A stretch of DNA of 24,313 nucleotides from Monoraphidium neglectum (Eukaryota; Chlorophyta; Chlorophyceae; Sphaeropleales; Selenastraceae). The translations under genes and the position numbers were made by a program. Positions 1-11,257 of this stretch are shown here, piece by piece (the stretch's first letter is position 1; every line of letters begins with the position of its first letter). A model generated the notes under the pieces. The model was given only the letters and a program-made list of their open reading frames with translations, had not been told where the DNA came from and did no database searches. The stretch spans positions 31,498 to 55,810 of the forward strand of contig NW_014013589.1 in NCBI RefSeq assembly GCF_000611645.1, read 5' to 3'.

Positions 1-1072
1 CCTGGCCTTCATCGGGGTGGGCTGTGGAGGGACCAGCGGGCGGGGGGGGGGGGCTATGTGAACGTGGGCCTGCGTGTGCACGGGCGACAAGCGCGCAGCA
101 AAGATGTGGCCCAGCGGTGCTTGCCGTGGCGGTGAGAGCGGAGCATGATCTGATGTGGCGCCAGACACCGCCTGCATGCGTCTCTCTACTCCCCCTCAAC
201 CCCCGCACCCCCACACCTCTCTCGCTGGCCGTCCAACCTCCCTGAGACACCCGCCTCCCCACAACACCCTCCCCGTCCCGCCCCCCCCAGCTGCCGTGGA
301 AAGTTGTGCCGTTTCCTCAGTTTGAGTTGCAGGCGCGCCTGGTGGCGCGCGTCCTGTCTGGCCGGGCGGCGCTGCCCAGCCGTAGCGCCATGGCGGCTGA
401 AATGGACAAGTTCTACGCTGGGTTGAGGGAGGCGGGAGTGCCCCCCAAGTGGACTCACATGATGGATGTGCGGCAGTGGTACGCAGCAGCATGCTCACCA
501 GAAGGGCTGCTGGTTTTTGGTTTGTGCGGGGTTCCAGTAATAGATCTGGGTTGAAGCATGACGGATGTTCACCAACATGCTCCCAACATCCCGCGCCAGC
601 AGCTGTGGGCCTTGCAATACTTGGGTGATCCCTACATCCCACGCTTTGTTTTTCTTTGGTCCGTGCGTCGCAGGGAGTACAACAACTGGCTGATCACTCA
701 GGCTGGGTGCCCTCAACCCCTGCCGGCCTGGCGCGGCGACATGTACGCAGCCACCGGCAGGAACAAGCGCGCCCACCCCGACGACTACAGGTGCGCGTGG
801 CCTTGACTCCTGGGTTCATTTCAGAGCTGACCGTTGGTCATTGGCTGTGGCTGCCTAATCACGGCGTCCTCAACGCTGAACGCGCGCCCCAACCCCCTCC
901 TGAGGTCAGGGACCATTGGGACGACACGTCCAGCCTGGAGGAGGCGCAGGAGGAGCTGGCTGCCCTGGTGGAGGGGCTGAGGGGGAGCCAAGAGCAGGGG
1001 CCGGCCGGCAGCATCAGCAGCGATGCCGACGCCGCCAACGGCACGCCTGCGGCGATAAGCGTGTGCACATGA
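1..1072 (+). CDS. Flavin-containing monooxygenase, C-terminal part (5' end outside window)
   Basis: NADPH- and FAD-dependent enzymes of this family oxygenate soft nucleophiles such as sulfur or nitrogen atoms. Four exons join in phase: 2-16, 291-478, 674-790 and 910-1072 (stop TGA). All introns are GT-AG. The first exon encodes LAFIG and the second continues LPWKVVPFPQFELQARLVA, the segment that follows the conserved FIG/FVG in plant-type FMOs. The third exon gives EYNNW, PLPAWRGDMYAATGRNK and HPDDYR; the fourth gives DHWDD and then an Ala/Glu/Gly-rich tail. The codons split at 478/674 (Trp) and 790/910 (Arg) restore family residues, which supports the splicing. About 160 C-terminal residues are visible; the FAD and NADPH Rossmann motifs lie upstream of the window. 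The family call is secure, but the substrate and subfamily (for example GS-OX-like) cannot be decided. A TGTAA signal follows at 1386. Confidence 0.88.
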
Positions 1073-1376
1073 GAACCCCACACGTCCATCCTTGTGTGTC
1101 TGTGCCCTAACAAGGCCGCCCTGAAGTCCCTGTATAATTCAGTTGGCATGACTGCTGTGCTGGCTTTCGAAGCCTTTCGTATTCGAATTCCTCCTTGGCT
1201 ACCCTGATCGCTGCGATGCAAGTTGCTTTTGCCCGGCGCAAGAGTCACATCCACCGCATCTGAACGTGCGTGGCAATGGATTACTGCTGAGTCGCGCTTT
1301 CCAGGTGCTCCCTGGAATTTTCATTCAGTCAGTCAATAATGTGTTTATTTTGCACGTACATGGCGGTTTGCCATCA

Positions 1377-2032
1377 TTAGTCACTTGTAATCTCAACCAT
1401 GCCACAGACATTGACGGCAGAACCGTGCTGCTGGGTGCACCGCATCGCTGCCGGCGTGGAGCCATTCAGCCGCTGCCGCCGCCGGAGGCCGGCAGCAGCA
1501 TCCTCGCCCCGCAGCAAGCTGACAACCCTGAAGCCGCTGCCAACCTCCTGCAGCTGTTGCTCCTGCTGCTGCGGCGGCTCTGGCTCGCTGTCGCGGCCCT
1601 CCAGCTCCCTGCGCTCTTGCTCGATGGGCTGCCAAGAGGCGGGCGCCACGCGTGGCTCGAGGGCTGCAACGGCGCGGCCCAGCCGCAGACGCGCCATGAG
1701 CGGCGCCGGTGAAAGGCCCTCTAGGGAGGGGCTGCTGGATCCACGACCCGGCCGCGGCTCCGACCCGATCCACATGGGGCTGGTTCCACCCGACGGAGCG
1801 TTCGGGACCGCAGGGGCCGCAGCGTGGCCGGCGACGATGCATTGAGCCAGAGGCGCAGGCGACTCCCAGCCATCACCGCTGCTGCTGGCACCACCGCTGC
1901 TGCTGCACACCTCTGGCTGAAAGCGGCCTGCCGCCCTCGTACCGCCAGTGCGCTTGGCGGCAGGTTTGCCTGCGCGCGAGGTGCATGTGGCACCTTGGGT
2001 GGACTGCTGCTCTGTGTGCCGCTTTTCAATGA

Positions 2033-2066
<34 letters not shown>

Positions 2067-4870
2067 CTGCTGCTGCTGCTGCTGCTGCTGTGTAATTGTA
2101 CTCTCCTGCTGCCTGTCATCACCACTTGAAACCAAGTCCACGACCTCTCCGGCCCCTACATCTGGTGGAGCGCCCCTCTTACCGCGCGGCGCACGTGGCC
2201 GCCGTCCCCGCGCTGCCTTGATTGCAGGCGCCGCGTCACCGACGCCGCATGCGGATCCCAGCAAGCCGCTAGCACCGCTGGCCAGCAGCTTCTGCAGCAG
2301 CGGCAGCAGCACCTCCGGCCGACCCACAGGCAGCTGCAGCTCAGGGTGCCGCTCCGCCAGCTCAGCAGAAAGCTGCTGCAGCACCACTGACAGCTCGCTG
2401 CCGCTGACACCACGTTTCTCTGTAGCTGTGGCCACGGCATCCACGGCGCCGGCACCACATGAGTTCAAAAAGGGCGCCGTCGGCAGGCGCCTCTGTGCTC
2501 GAGGGGCCCGCTGCTTGGCTGCATCCCCTGCATCCCTCGCTGCATCGCCGCCGCTGGTCGCTGCCTGCGCCTTCTTCCGCGCCCGCTGTTTTTGCGGCTG
2601 CTGCGGCGCCACCTCCAGGCCACCAGGTCCCGAGCCGCCCAGCGCCGCCCCTGCTGGCTGCTGCTGCAGCTGCACCTCCACTTCTTGCTCCTCCTTGCTC
2701 CGCTTCTTGGGGGTGCGCTGCCTGCAGGTGTCATAGGGGCAAATACCCAGGGCCAGGTATGATGCACAAGTTCACACAATACAGGATAGCAACAAACGGA
2801 CAAAACTTCTGGCAGGAAAGCCCGATTTGGAACACGCGACCTAGCACCCGCCTCTGCACGTCTACACCTGCCTGCCCACCTCCTGCTTATTGCGCCGCTT
2901 GGGCCGACCTGCCCTGCACCGCCGTAGGCCTTCATGCGCTGCAGGAGGTCCAGCCAGCCCAGAGCCGCACCACAGCCGGGGCACGCGCCGCCCAGCAGCC
3001 ACGGGGCCCTGCCTCCAACGTCCAACCCCCCACCATCTGCGCCAGTCGCATGGCCTGGGCTGCTGCTGTCGCCGGCAAACCGCTCCGCCAGGCATTCGAT
3101 GTGGAACTCTGATGCGCAGCAGCCACAGCCGAGGACATAGCGCTCTACAGCGCGTTCACACAGCTTGCAGCGAGACCCTCGCTGCTTGTGCGCTGCTGCC
3201 CCCTCTGCCGCGCCGCCCTCTGCTGCCTTTGCCTTTCCTCGCCGCTTGGCGCGTCCGGCCCCCGCAGTGCCTTCGAGACGTCCTGCTGCCTGCCCCGCAG
3301 CTGGTCCCTGGGCCGCCATCCAGTCCGCCACGTCATCCTCCAGCTCGTACACATCGTCATCAAAGACCCCACCACCATCCATCGCGCCACCGCCCTTGCT
3401 GCCATCATCCAGTCCGCCACTCAGCTCGCTGCCGCTGTCAGAGAAGTCGGCGCAAGCACTGAGTGCGTGGCGGCAAGAGGCGCTGGCTTTCGAGGCCTTA
3501 CTGCACCCGGCCCCCTCCTCCCCCTCCTCCTCCTCCTGCTCCTCGTCCTCCGCCTCCTCCTCGGCGCCGCACCTCGCAGCCGGCTCCTCCCCATCTGTCT
3601 CCGCCTCGCCGTCTGCCGGGCCCTCGCCTGTGCCCACGCTGCTCGGGACCTCGTCCAGGGGCGCCACCACCAAGGGGAACAGCAGCGGTCCGCGGCAGCA
3701 ACCTGGCCAAGAGCGAGAGGTGGTCGGCAGGTTTCTGACGGAGTGCGCCAAGGATATGGGACAGCACGGCTCGCGCACGGTGGCGCCGTTCACCGCACCC
3801 ACCGCACCCAGCAAGGATGCACACGTGCCCACATGGCCACTGCCGCCAGTGTGCTCTGGCGGCCAACCCTTTCCTCGTGTCGCTCCTCTCCATGCGCCGC
3901 CCACCCGTGAAGGTCTTGGCGTGCTCCTCGGACATGATGTGCAGCCGCAGGGGGAAGTAGCGCCAGGGAGGAAGCTGTAGCATGCCAGCCAGCAGGCGCA
4001 TCTATTGGCGGCAGCAGGCGGATATCTGGTTTGTGAAAAAATATTGGATGTCGCAAAGCCTGGCCATCACCGGGGCCTGGGCCACGTCGCTGTTCCAGCT
4101 TTCGCTTTGACACGCGGCCCCAGCGCGATGCCAACTGGTGTATGGCCAGGCTCTTCAACCCCTCTCAAGGCACATGCCGCCCGTATGTGGGCAGCGCACA
4201 CCGCGCCCTACCTTGCCGGCGGTGCCATACTTTTGGTGCTTCTTCAGCCCCGCCACCACGGTGCGCGCCACCTTGCTCTTGTCCGGGTGCTGCCACGCCC
4301 ACTCAAACTGCAGCGCAGCCACTTGGGTGGGGAAGCCGTACACCACCAGGGCCATCTCCCAGGGCCGGCCCCTGCGGGCGCGGTCGAATGGTGCTCCACA
4401 AGCTGCGACGACCAAGCTGTGGGAGTGCTCTGGTCCTAGGGGGTGGGCTGCATCCCAAACCGCATGGGCCTCGAACAAAGAGCCTTGCGGTGAAAACTGG
4501 CCAGGCGCCTGTCAGTGTTAGGCTGACATCCGCTGTGCAAGGCAAAGTGGCGGCGAGCGCACCGCTTGGTGCGCCAGGCCCCGGATGTGATTTCGCCATT
4601 GTGCTGCCGCAGCCGGCGCGGGGGGTTGACGGTGAACCTGTGACAGGCCGGTGGAGGGCGGTGGCGACGCATGTAAACGGGTAGTCAAGCAGGCGGCGCG
4701 GGTCAATGCGTGCGGCGTGTAGCGCTTCGAACAGAGTAGGTCCAGGTGCATGCTGATGGCCGCTGCTACGCAGGCAAGCCTGTCCCCTGACCGCACCCAA
4801 TGTAGTTGCGGATGCGTGCTTCGGGGTTCAGGGAGACCAGCAGGTAGCACCCGTAGAAGCGGGACGCCAT
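1377..4870 (-). CDS. SLX1: Structure-specific endonuclease SLX1 (GIY-YIG nuclease with C-terminal zinc finger and long polyQ tail)
   Basis: Catalytic subunit of the SLX1-SLX4 nuclease, which cuts branched DNA such as Holliday junctions and flaps in the nucleus. Six exons, read leftward, join in phase: 4870-4797, 4637-4563, 4371-4212, 4001-3905, 3702-2880 and 2721-1377 (stop TAA), giving 857 residues. The start [15 protein letters not shown] is placed directly before the nuclease domain. Residues about 4-90 form the GIY-YIG domain: [22 protein letters not shown] with the catalytic Arg, [14 protein letters not shown], and QFEWAWQHP with the catalytic Glu. An acidic run ([17 protein letters not shown]) lies near residues 180-200. 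The SLX1-type RING/PHD-like finger spans about 314-380: CKLC, CGCC, HIEC, CPGCG, then GWLDLL. The final exon, from about residue 410, adds a roughly 450-residue low-complexity tail with polyQ. Yeast and human SLX1 are about 300 residues. The donor at 2880 is the least certain junction; other GT sites lie nearby. Confidence 0.88.
1386..1390 (+). terminator. Candidate polyadenylation signal TGTAA for the FMO gene
   Basis: TGTAA is the usual polyadenylation signal of chlamydomonad nuclear genes. This is the first copy on the + strand after the FMO stop at 1072. It lies inside the last codons of the convergent SLX1 gene, which ends at 1377 on the other strand. Confidence 0.5.
2030..2091 (-). repeat. 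CAG (polyGln) tract in the SLX1 tail
   Basis: The + strand shows CTG repeats with one GTG. On the coding strand this reads as about twenty CAG codons interrupted by a single CAC (His), at roughly SLX1 residues 620-641. Confidence 0.9.
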
Positions 4871-6820
4871 CAGCCCGGAGCAGGTGGCAGCAGTTGCGCA
4901 ACACCGGAGGGGACGCTGAGCAGCTGAGACAGCTGCTGCTCGAGTGGCGCGCGACAGCTGCGCCGCGCCTCCCCAGAGCCGCGCCGCTGCAGCAGCCACC
5001 CTGTCTGTCCACCCGATCGATCTCAAACTTATTATCACAGTTGTCTTAGCGACTGCTACAACACATGAGCAAGCATTGCGCGATCTGACACTATTTCAAG
5101 AGCGCATGCTCTTGCTGGTACAAAGGCGAACATACATAAATCTCGAGGCGTTCGTACAGAACATGTTGTGGTGTTGGAGCCAAAACATTCTGCAAATGCG
5201 CCGTGGTACGGTATGATATCGCTACCGTAGAGCTGAAGCAGCCCCCCGCCCTCACCGCTTGAAAGCGGGGCGCATCCAAAAGACCACACATGCGGAGCGC
5301 AAATAAACTCAAGTCCAGCAAGACAAAAACATTGGTGCAATTGGTTCTCATAAAGCTTGTCTTGACACGGGTCGATTTGTGTCGCAAGAACCCTGGAGCT
5401 GAGAAGCCACGTCTGCGTGCGACACGCCCCCCCCTTTCATGCCGAAGAAGTTCACAACAGCCGTTGCACATCCTTGTCCTGGCACTGCCTTCCAGGACGA
5501 AGATGATTTGCGTTGTGCATACTATTGGCTACGGCCAATCGGGTGTTGGGTGTCCCCTCATGTTGCACAACGTTTGCTGGTCACAGTGTTGGCTGCATTC
5601 AGCAATGCACCCCCACCCCGGCTCCTGAGTAGCTGGTGCGGATCAGTGCACACAAACGTGATAAGTTTGAAGACCAATTTCATCTGCTATCTACGTCACA
5701 GACAGAGGTGATGCGATTTTGGCACGCAATTCAGCTAACTCAGCAGCATGGGCGTACAGTATGTTATTGAAGGGGTCCACAAGGCAAGGGACGTTCCCTG
5801 ATTGGCCAGAATGAGATGCTTCAAGCAGGGTGTGACAGCTTGCAACACAAACAAGCAACACGCCAGTGAACACAATTGATGTTGAAATGCAGTGATCAGA
5901 CCAGCACCCTCCATGTCGTGCACGAATTTGCTGGTCTGGGCTAGGCTTCTGTGGGGTGCGTCTATGGTCGACCCAGGCCTATCAAATGGGGAGGCTTGAG
6001 CAACTCAGCCCCATGAGCAGAGGGCAATCATTTTGCCCTTGCAAGCCCTCGGCTGTGTAGAAATCAAGGTCAAACACCAGAGGGCCAGCAACTCCCAACT
6101 CGATTTAATGCACAGCGGTTGATGCTTGTTAGTCTGAAAGTCCGCAGCAGCCACGCTGCACAGGACTTTTGTGCAGGTCTGCGCCGCTGTTGCGTACCTT
6201 CTTGCTCTGCCACCGCATTAACGGGGCTGAGTTCTATGACCCCACATGGCTGCAAGCTGTAATTAATTTGCACATGGCGCAAGGCTGGTCTTGGGGAAGG
6301 GGCCTCTGCCAGGCACAGTCGCTGCAGATTTCCCATTGATGCAGGCATGGGATGTACAGTAGCCCTACAGCGGTGCCCTGCCCTTTGGCCCTGCTGCTTG
6401 TGGCGTCAATCTCTGTTCAGCACTCAACAGCATCCAGCCTCTGCAGCAAGGCCACCCTCCGTAAGGCCACTGTGGGGCTGCAGTGACACGCCAGCGCCCG
6501 CAGGAATTCAAGTGCATGGGCGGGCGTGCTGCTGCAAAGCAGCCTAACATCGAGAGCTAGACTTGTGGTGTCCGTCCCGTGAAAAATCACTGCGACTCGC
6601 GTGTGACGAGCGGCCTACGCACCGTACTTGGTGTATCGTTGTGCAGGCCCGCGGACTCCAGCAGGCGGTCTAGATCTGCTCGTCGCTTCAAGGCAAATTG
6701 TCTTCTTTTTGGGTTGAATTTATTCAGCGTCATCCAAAAGGTGTCTGCTCTGGCAGCCGGAGGTGCACCTCCATTCGTCGTGGCCTGCAGGAGACTGTAG
6801 ACAGGCCAGCCCAGGCCAGC
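4871..6820. other. Divergent intergenic region between SLX1 and the OPR gene
   Basis: About 1.95 kb with no convincing gene. It should hold the promoters of SLX1 (leftward) and the OPR gene (rightward). Base composition is more AT-rich than in the flanking genes, especially 5030-6100, and the open frames are short, with mixed codon use and no recognisable domains. Only weak structures were seen: a 7-bp inverted repeat at 5097-5114 and a short basic minus-strand frame at 6587-6733. No tRNA, transposon ends or long repeats were recognised. Confidence 0.6.
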
Positions 6821-7956
6821 ATGAGCCTGAGGCTGGCCCAAACGGAAGGCGCGGGCGTGCGGGTGGCGTGGCCGCTTTTGCGCAGGTGCGGCGCATGCAC
6901 CAGTGCAAAAACGGCGGCACGAGCAATGTTTGACGATGCACGGAACGTGGGAGCGCCCGTCCCAGCAGGCCGCCTTCACCCTGCTGCATCGGAGCAACAA
7001 CCTACAGCTGCAGCTTGCGTGATTGCAACTTGCCCTTCTGCAAAGCAACACATTTGCTTGCTTGCTGAGTTCCGTGCCCTACCCGCCCTGCAGGCGCTGC
7101 GGTGCATCGCGATGCGCGGTCCTGCGCGGCACCGTACAGCCGACTGCCGGGTCAGAGCTTGACAAACGTTCCCTTGCGGAAGAGTCACTTTCATCTTCAC
7201 ATATCCATGGCAGCGAACTCCTGGGCGGCGCGCTACAGCGCAGGCCGCTCCTCCAACGGCCCATGCTAGACGGTGGGGAGGCCACACGCCGTTGTGTTGC
7301 GAGCGGGAGAATTCAGCAACTCGGCGCCGATACGCCCGCCCTCACGGTGCAGCCGCAGCCGCCGCAGCCGTTGCAGCAGCCGCAGCAGCTACAGCAGCCG
7401 CTGCCGGAGGTGCCGAAGCAGCATCCTGACACCGGCATCGGCGTTGTCGCGGACAACAGCAGCTGCAGCCCCAGCAGCAGCACCGCAAGCAACGCAGTCA
7501 TCACGAGCAGCAACATCACAGCGGGTCGTCACAGCTCAGGCAGTGGCACTGCAGGGGCACGACGGCCAGATGGTGATGCCGGCGACCCCCAGTGTTCTCC
7601 CCAGCTCTTGGCTCCTGCGTCCTCTGTCGAGCGGCCCATCAACCCCCTGCACGTGGCAGCCGCCAAGCGGCAACTGCAGCAGTGGCAGGAGCTGCAGGAT
7701 ACGCGGACCCCGGAAGACAAGGCGTCAAGCCGCCCCCACCCTCAGGCGGTAGTTCTGGTGGACTGCGCGATTCGTAATGCTTCCGGCTTGCATGAGTTGG
7801 AGGCGATTTTGACGGTCTTCCAGGGCCGCCTGCTGCACCACGGTCTTACAGCTATGACCGTGCGGCTGGCGCAGCTGGTGCAGGAGGCGCAGCAGGCGCA
7901 GCAGGCACAGCAGGCAGCGCAGTTCGTTGGCAGGTCTGTTGATGGCGGCGGCGGCG

Positions 7957-8017
<61 letters not shown>

Positions 8018-8629
8018 CAGCAGCAGGTCAGGCGAGCCTGGGAAACACAAGCAGGGGCAGAACCAGCAGGGGCAGAACCAACAGGGGCAGCAGCAGCGGC
8101 AATGGGACGAGCAGCGGGAACGGCAAGAGCAGCTGCACAGGACCGCGGGCGCGCCGAACGCTAGCACGTTGTTTGCTGTTGGCGGCCGCCGGCGCTGGCA
8201 GGTGCAGCGGCGGCTTGTTGAGCTGCTGAAGGAGCACGTACAACATTTCAGCGTCCGGCAGGTCGGCCTGCTCTTGAAGACCCTGCCGCAGCTGCAGTGC
8301 AGCGACCGCGGCCTGCTGCGGCGACTGCAGGTGCGCGCCACGGCAGTCATGCCTAGTGCCAAAGAGGCCCGCACGCTGACAGCTATGGTCAACGGTGCGG
8401 CTGGGCTGGCCGCGGTGCAGGCAGAGTGGGAGGCGAAGCTGCAGGCCCGGGTGCGGCAGCGGCAGCCGCTGAAACGGCAGCAGCAGGCATCATCTGAATG
8501 TCGTGAGATTGGCAAGGCCCAGACAGGAGCTGCCATGCTTGCGCCTCGCGTGCGCACATCCGGCCAGGAGGAGTGGCAGGAGTCGCTGCAGGGGACCCAC
8601 GCACAACAGCAGGAACGGCGTCGGCGGCG

Positions 8630-8722
<93 letters not shown>

Positions 8723-9288
8723 GCGGCGGTGGCAGCAGCAGGTGCCCCCGCCACAGGAGGCATCGCCAAGCACTATGGGCGCGCAGCAGGCCGCGCGGCT
8801 GCCCCGTGTCCGCCCTTCAGACGAGCTCAGCCCTCGACGATCAACCTCGGCAGCCCCGCACGCCCAACCTCCGCTGCGGCCTTGGCAGCGGCCGTGGAAG
8901 CCGCTGTCACCGCCACCCCAGCAGGCGCGCCACGGTCGCGTGCTCATGGACACTTGGCTTCAGCAGTCACGCCAGCACCTGTCTTTGTTCTCTCCTTCAC
9001 AGCTGGCTACCAGCGTGCACTCACTCGCCCTCATGGGTGGGGCAGTGCCCCCTGAGTGGGCACACGAGTTTCTGGTCGTGACGGAGATGCAGCTGCAGCG
9101 CACTGCAGGGGCCAGCAGCGGCGAGGGCAGCGGCAGCAGCAGCGGTGGAGGCAGCGGCGGCGGCGGCGGCGACAGCGGCGGCGGCGGCGGCAGCAGCAGC
9201 AGCGGAGGCAGCGGTGGCAGCGGCGGCGGCAGCAGCAATCTGTGCAACAACAGTACCAGCCGTAGTGGCATAATCTCCACTAGCAGCA

Positions 9289-9319
<31 letters not shown>

Positions 9320-11221
9320 AGGCGGCGGCGGCGGCGGCGGCACAGTAATGCCCACCGAGGAACGTGGACCATTGTTCACTGCGGACGGTCTGTCCATGCT
9401 CCTCTGGTCCCTCGCTCGCCTGGGCATACGGCCCAGCGACGCGTGGTGCGCCGCGTTCCGCGGTGCGTGCAGGTGCTGCTACTGGTCGCTGCCGGGGCCA
9501 GCGGTGTCCAATATCGTGTGGGCCACCGCGCGGCTGGGCTTGCCCGTCACGGACGCTTGGATGAAAGACATGCAGTGGCAGGCGCAGCGCAGGCTCAAGG
9601 GCATGGGCATCGGCCACATGGCAGGACTGGTGTGGGGCCTATCGGCACTGCGATGGCGGCCGGCGCTGCCCTGGGTGGCGCGGTATTGCAAGCACGTGAG
9701 CGGCGTATTCTTGAGGGCCGGGCGGGGGTTGGACGAGGCAGGGCCAGGGTCTCGCCAGGATTGATGGAGCCATGATGGTGTCGTCACGTAGATTGTTGAG
9801 TGGCAACGGTATTACTGAAGGCTGGCTGTCAAGCGGGCGAATGACGGGTCGCAGACCACTGTGTCTCGTTGAAATGCAAGCATGTGTCAGCGGCCTACTG
9901 AAAACACGCCAACCCGCCTGCTCGTGTGCGCTCATCGCCGTCGCAGCTGTCACACCGTATGTCGGAGGTGGACCCGCACTCCTTTGCCACCATCGTCGCG
10001 TCCCTTGGACGCCTCTGCGTGCGCCCCGGGCGCCCTTGGCTCGACGCCTTTGCGCGCGCCATGCGTCCCAAGCTGGCCACGTTCACACCGGCCAACTTTG
10101 CAAGCGTGCTGTCGGGGTTTGCGGGGCTGCAGTACGAGCCGCACGAGGACTGGTGGTTTGACTACTTGCTGGAGGCGCGCACGGCCATACCGCGCTACAC
10201 CCTGCGCGACGCCGTCATCACGCTGCGCGCGTTAGCCGCTTTCTCAGCGCGAGACCAGCGGCGTGCGCGAGCACCGGCAGAGTGGGTGGCCGCGCTGCTC
10301 GTGCGCGCACGCGCGTGCATCGCAGGTAGCGGCAGCAGCACAGCGGCAGGAAGTGGCAGCGCAAACAGAGGCATGGCTCTTGAGCTGCTAGTGAGCGTGG
10401 CTCAGCTTGGCGCGGCGCCGGGGACCGCACTGCTCTCTGCAGCACTGGCGTGCGTCATGGGGGCAGAGTTTGGCCCTGTTACTGGCAGCGGCGGCAGCAG
10501 GGCAAACGCCGTCGAGGCGGCAGCTGCGTCGGGAGCGGCAGCAGCGGCAGCAGGCAGGAGCAATCCAAAGGGCCCAGTAGTGGCTGCGGCGCCAGCGGCG
10601 TCAGCACGCTCCTCGCCCTCCGCGCTGGCGCGCTTGGTGCAGCCCGCTGGCAGCGCCGGGGCAGCCGCTGCACCGCCAGCTACATATGAATGGCTGTCGC
10701 GGCGGCCTCGGCACGTGTCACGTCTGCTGCTGGCCTTGTCATCCTTCTGGCGGGCTGGCGGGGACGAGTGTGCGTGGCTGCGGCGCCATGCAGCGGCGAT
10801 CGACGCCCTGGTCTTGCTTGCGGGACACCAGCTACCCACTGCCGAGCCGGGGAGCCTGGTGCAGCTGCTGCAGGCGCTGGCAACAATGCGGCACCACCCT
10901 GGCAACGCGTGGCTGGATGCGCACGAGACACGCGTGCTGGCGGTGCTGCCATGCCTGAAGCCTGCGGCTTTGCAGGGGCTGGTACAGGGTTACGAGGCCC
11001 TGGAGCGGCCCCCAAATGAAGCGCTCGTCGAGGCTGCCGCGCGCGGCGCCGAGGCTGCTGCGACCCAGCGGCGGGCCGAGGTGGCGCGGCTAGCGCGGCA
11101 AGAGGCGCAGCGGGTGCGGACACGCGCAGTTGTCGCAGGTCAACGGATGGCGGCTGTGCGGGCGGCTCAGGAGCAACGGCGGCGGCGGCAGCACCAGCAG
11201 CCGCACTGGCCGCAGCAGGGG

Positions 11222-11257
<36 letters not shown>

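Noticed and set aside
1377..2681. A separate gene for the SLX1 polyQ tail starting at ATG 2681
   Set aside because: The frame is open upstream of that ATG to a good acceptor at 2722, with basic coding-like sequence, and it joins in phase to the zinc-finger exon.
1948..2736. 262-codon + strand frame opposite the SLX1 tail
   Set aside because: Cys/Ser/Ala-rich translation of CTG repeats. The minus strand is the spliced SLX1 coding exon.
6070..6348. 92-codon minus-strand frame with an AAG|GTACGC donor-like site
   Set aside because: No domain, no convincing partner exon, and codon use unlike the neighbouring genes.
7023..7262. Start of the OPR frame at 7023
   Set aside because: The codon there is TTG directly after an in-frame TGA. 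Eukaryotic nuclear genes start at ATG, so either ATG 7263 or the spliced exon from 6821 is preferred.
7742..8953. 403-codon minus-strand frame, very rich in Cys, Leu and Ser
   Set aside because: It is the antisense reading of the OPR exon across CAG/GGC repeats. Its runs of Cys and Leu are the other-frame translation of those repeats, and the + strand carries recognisable OPR units.
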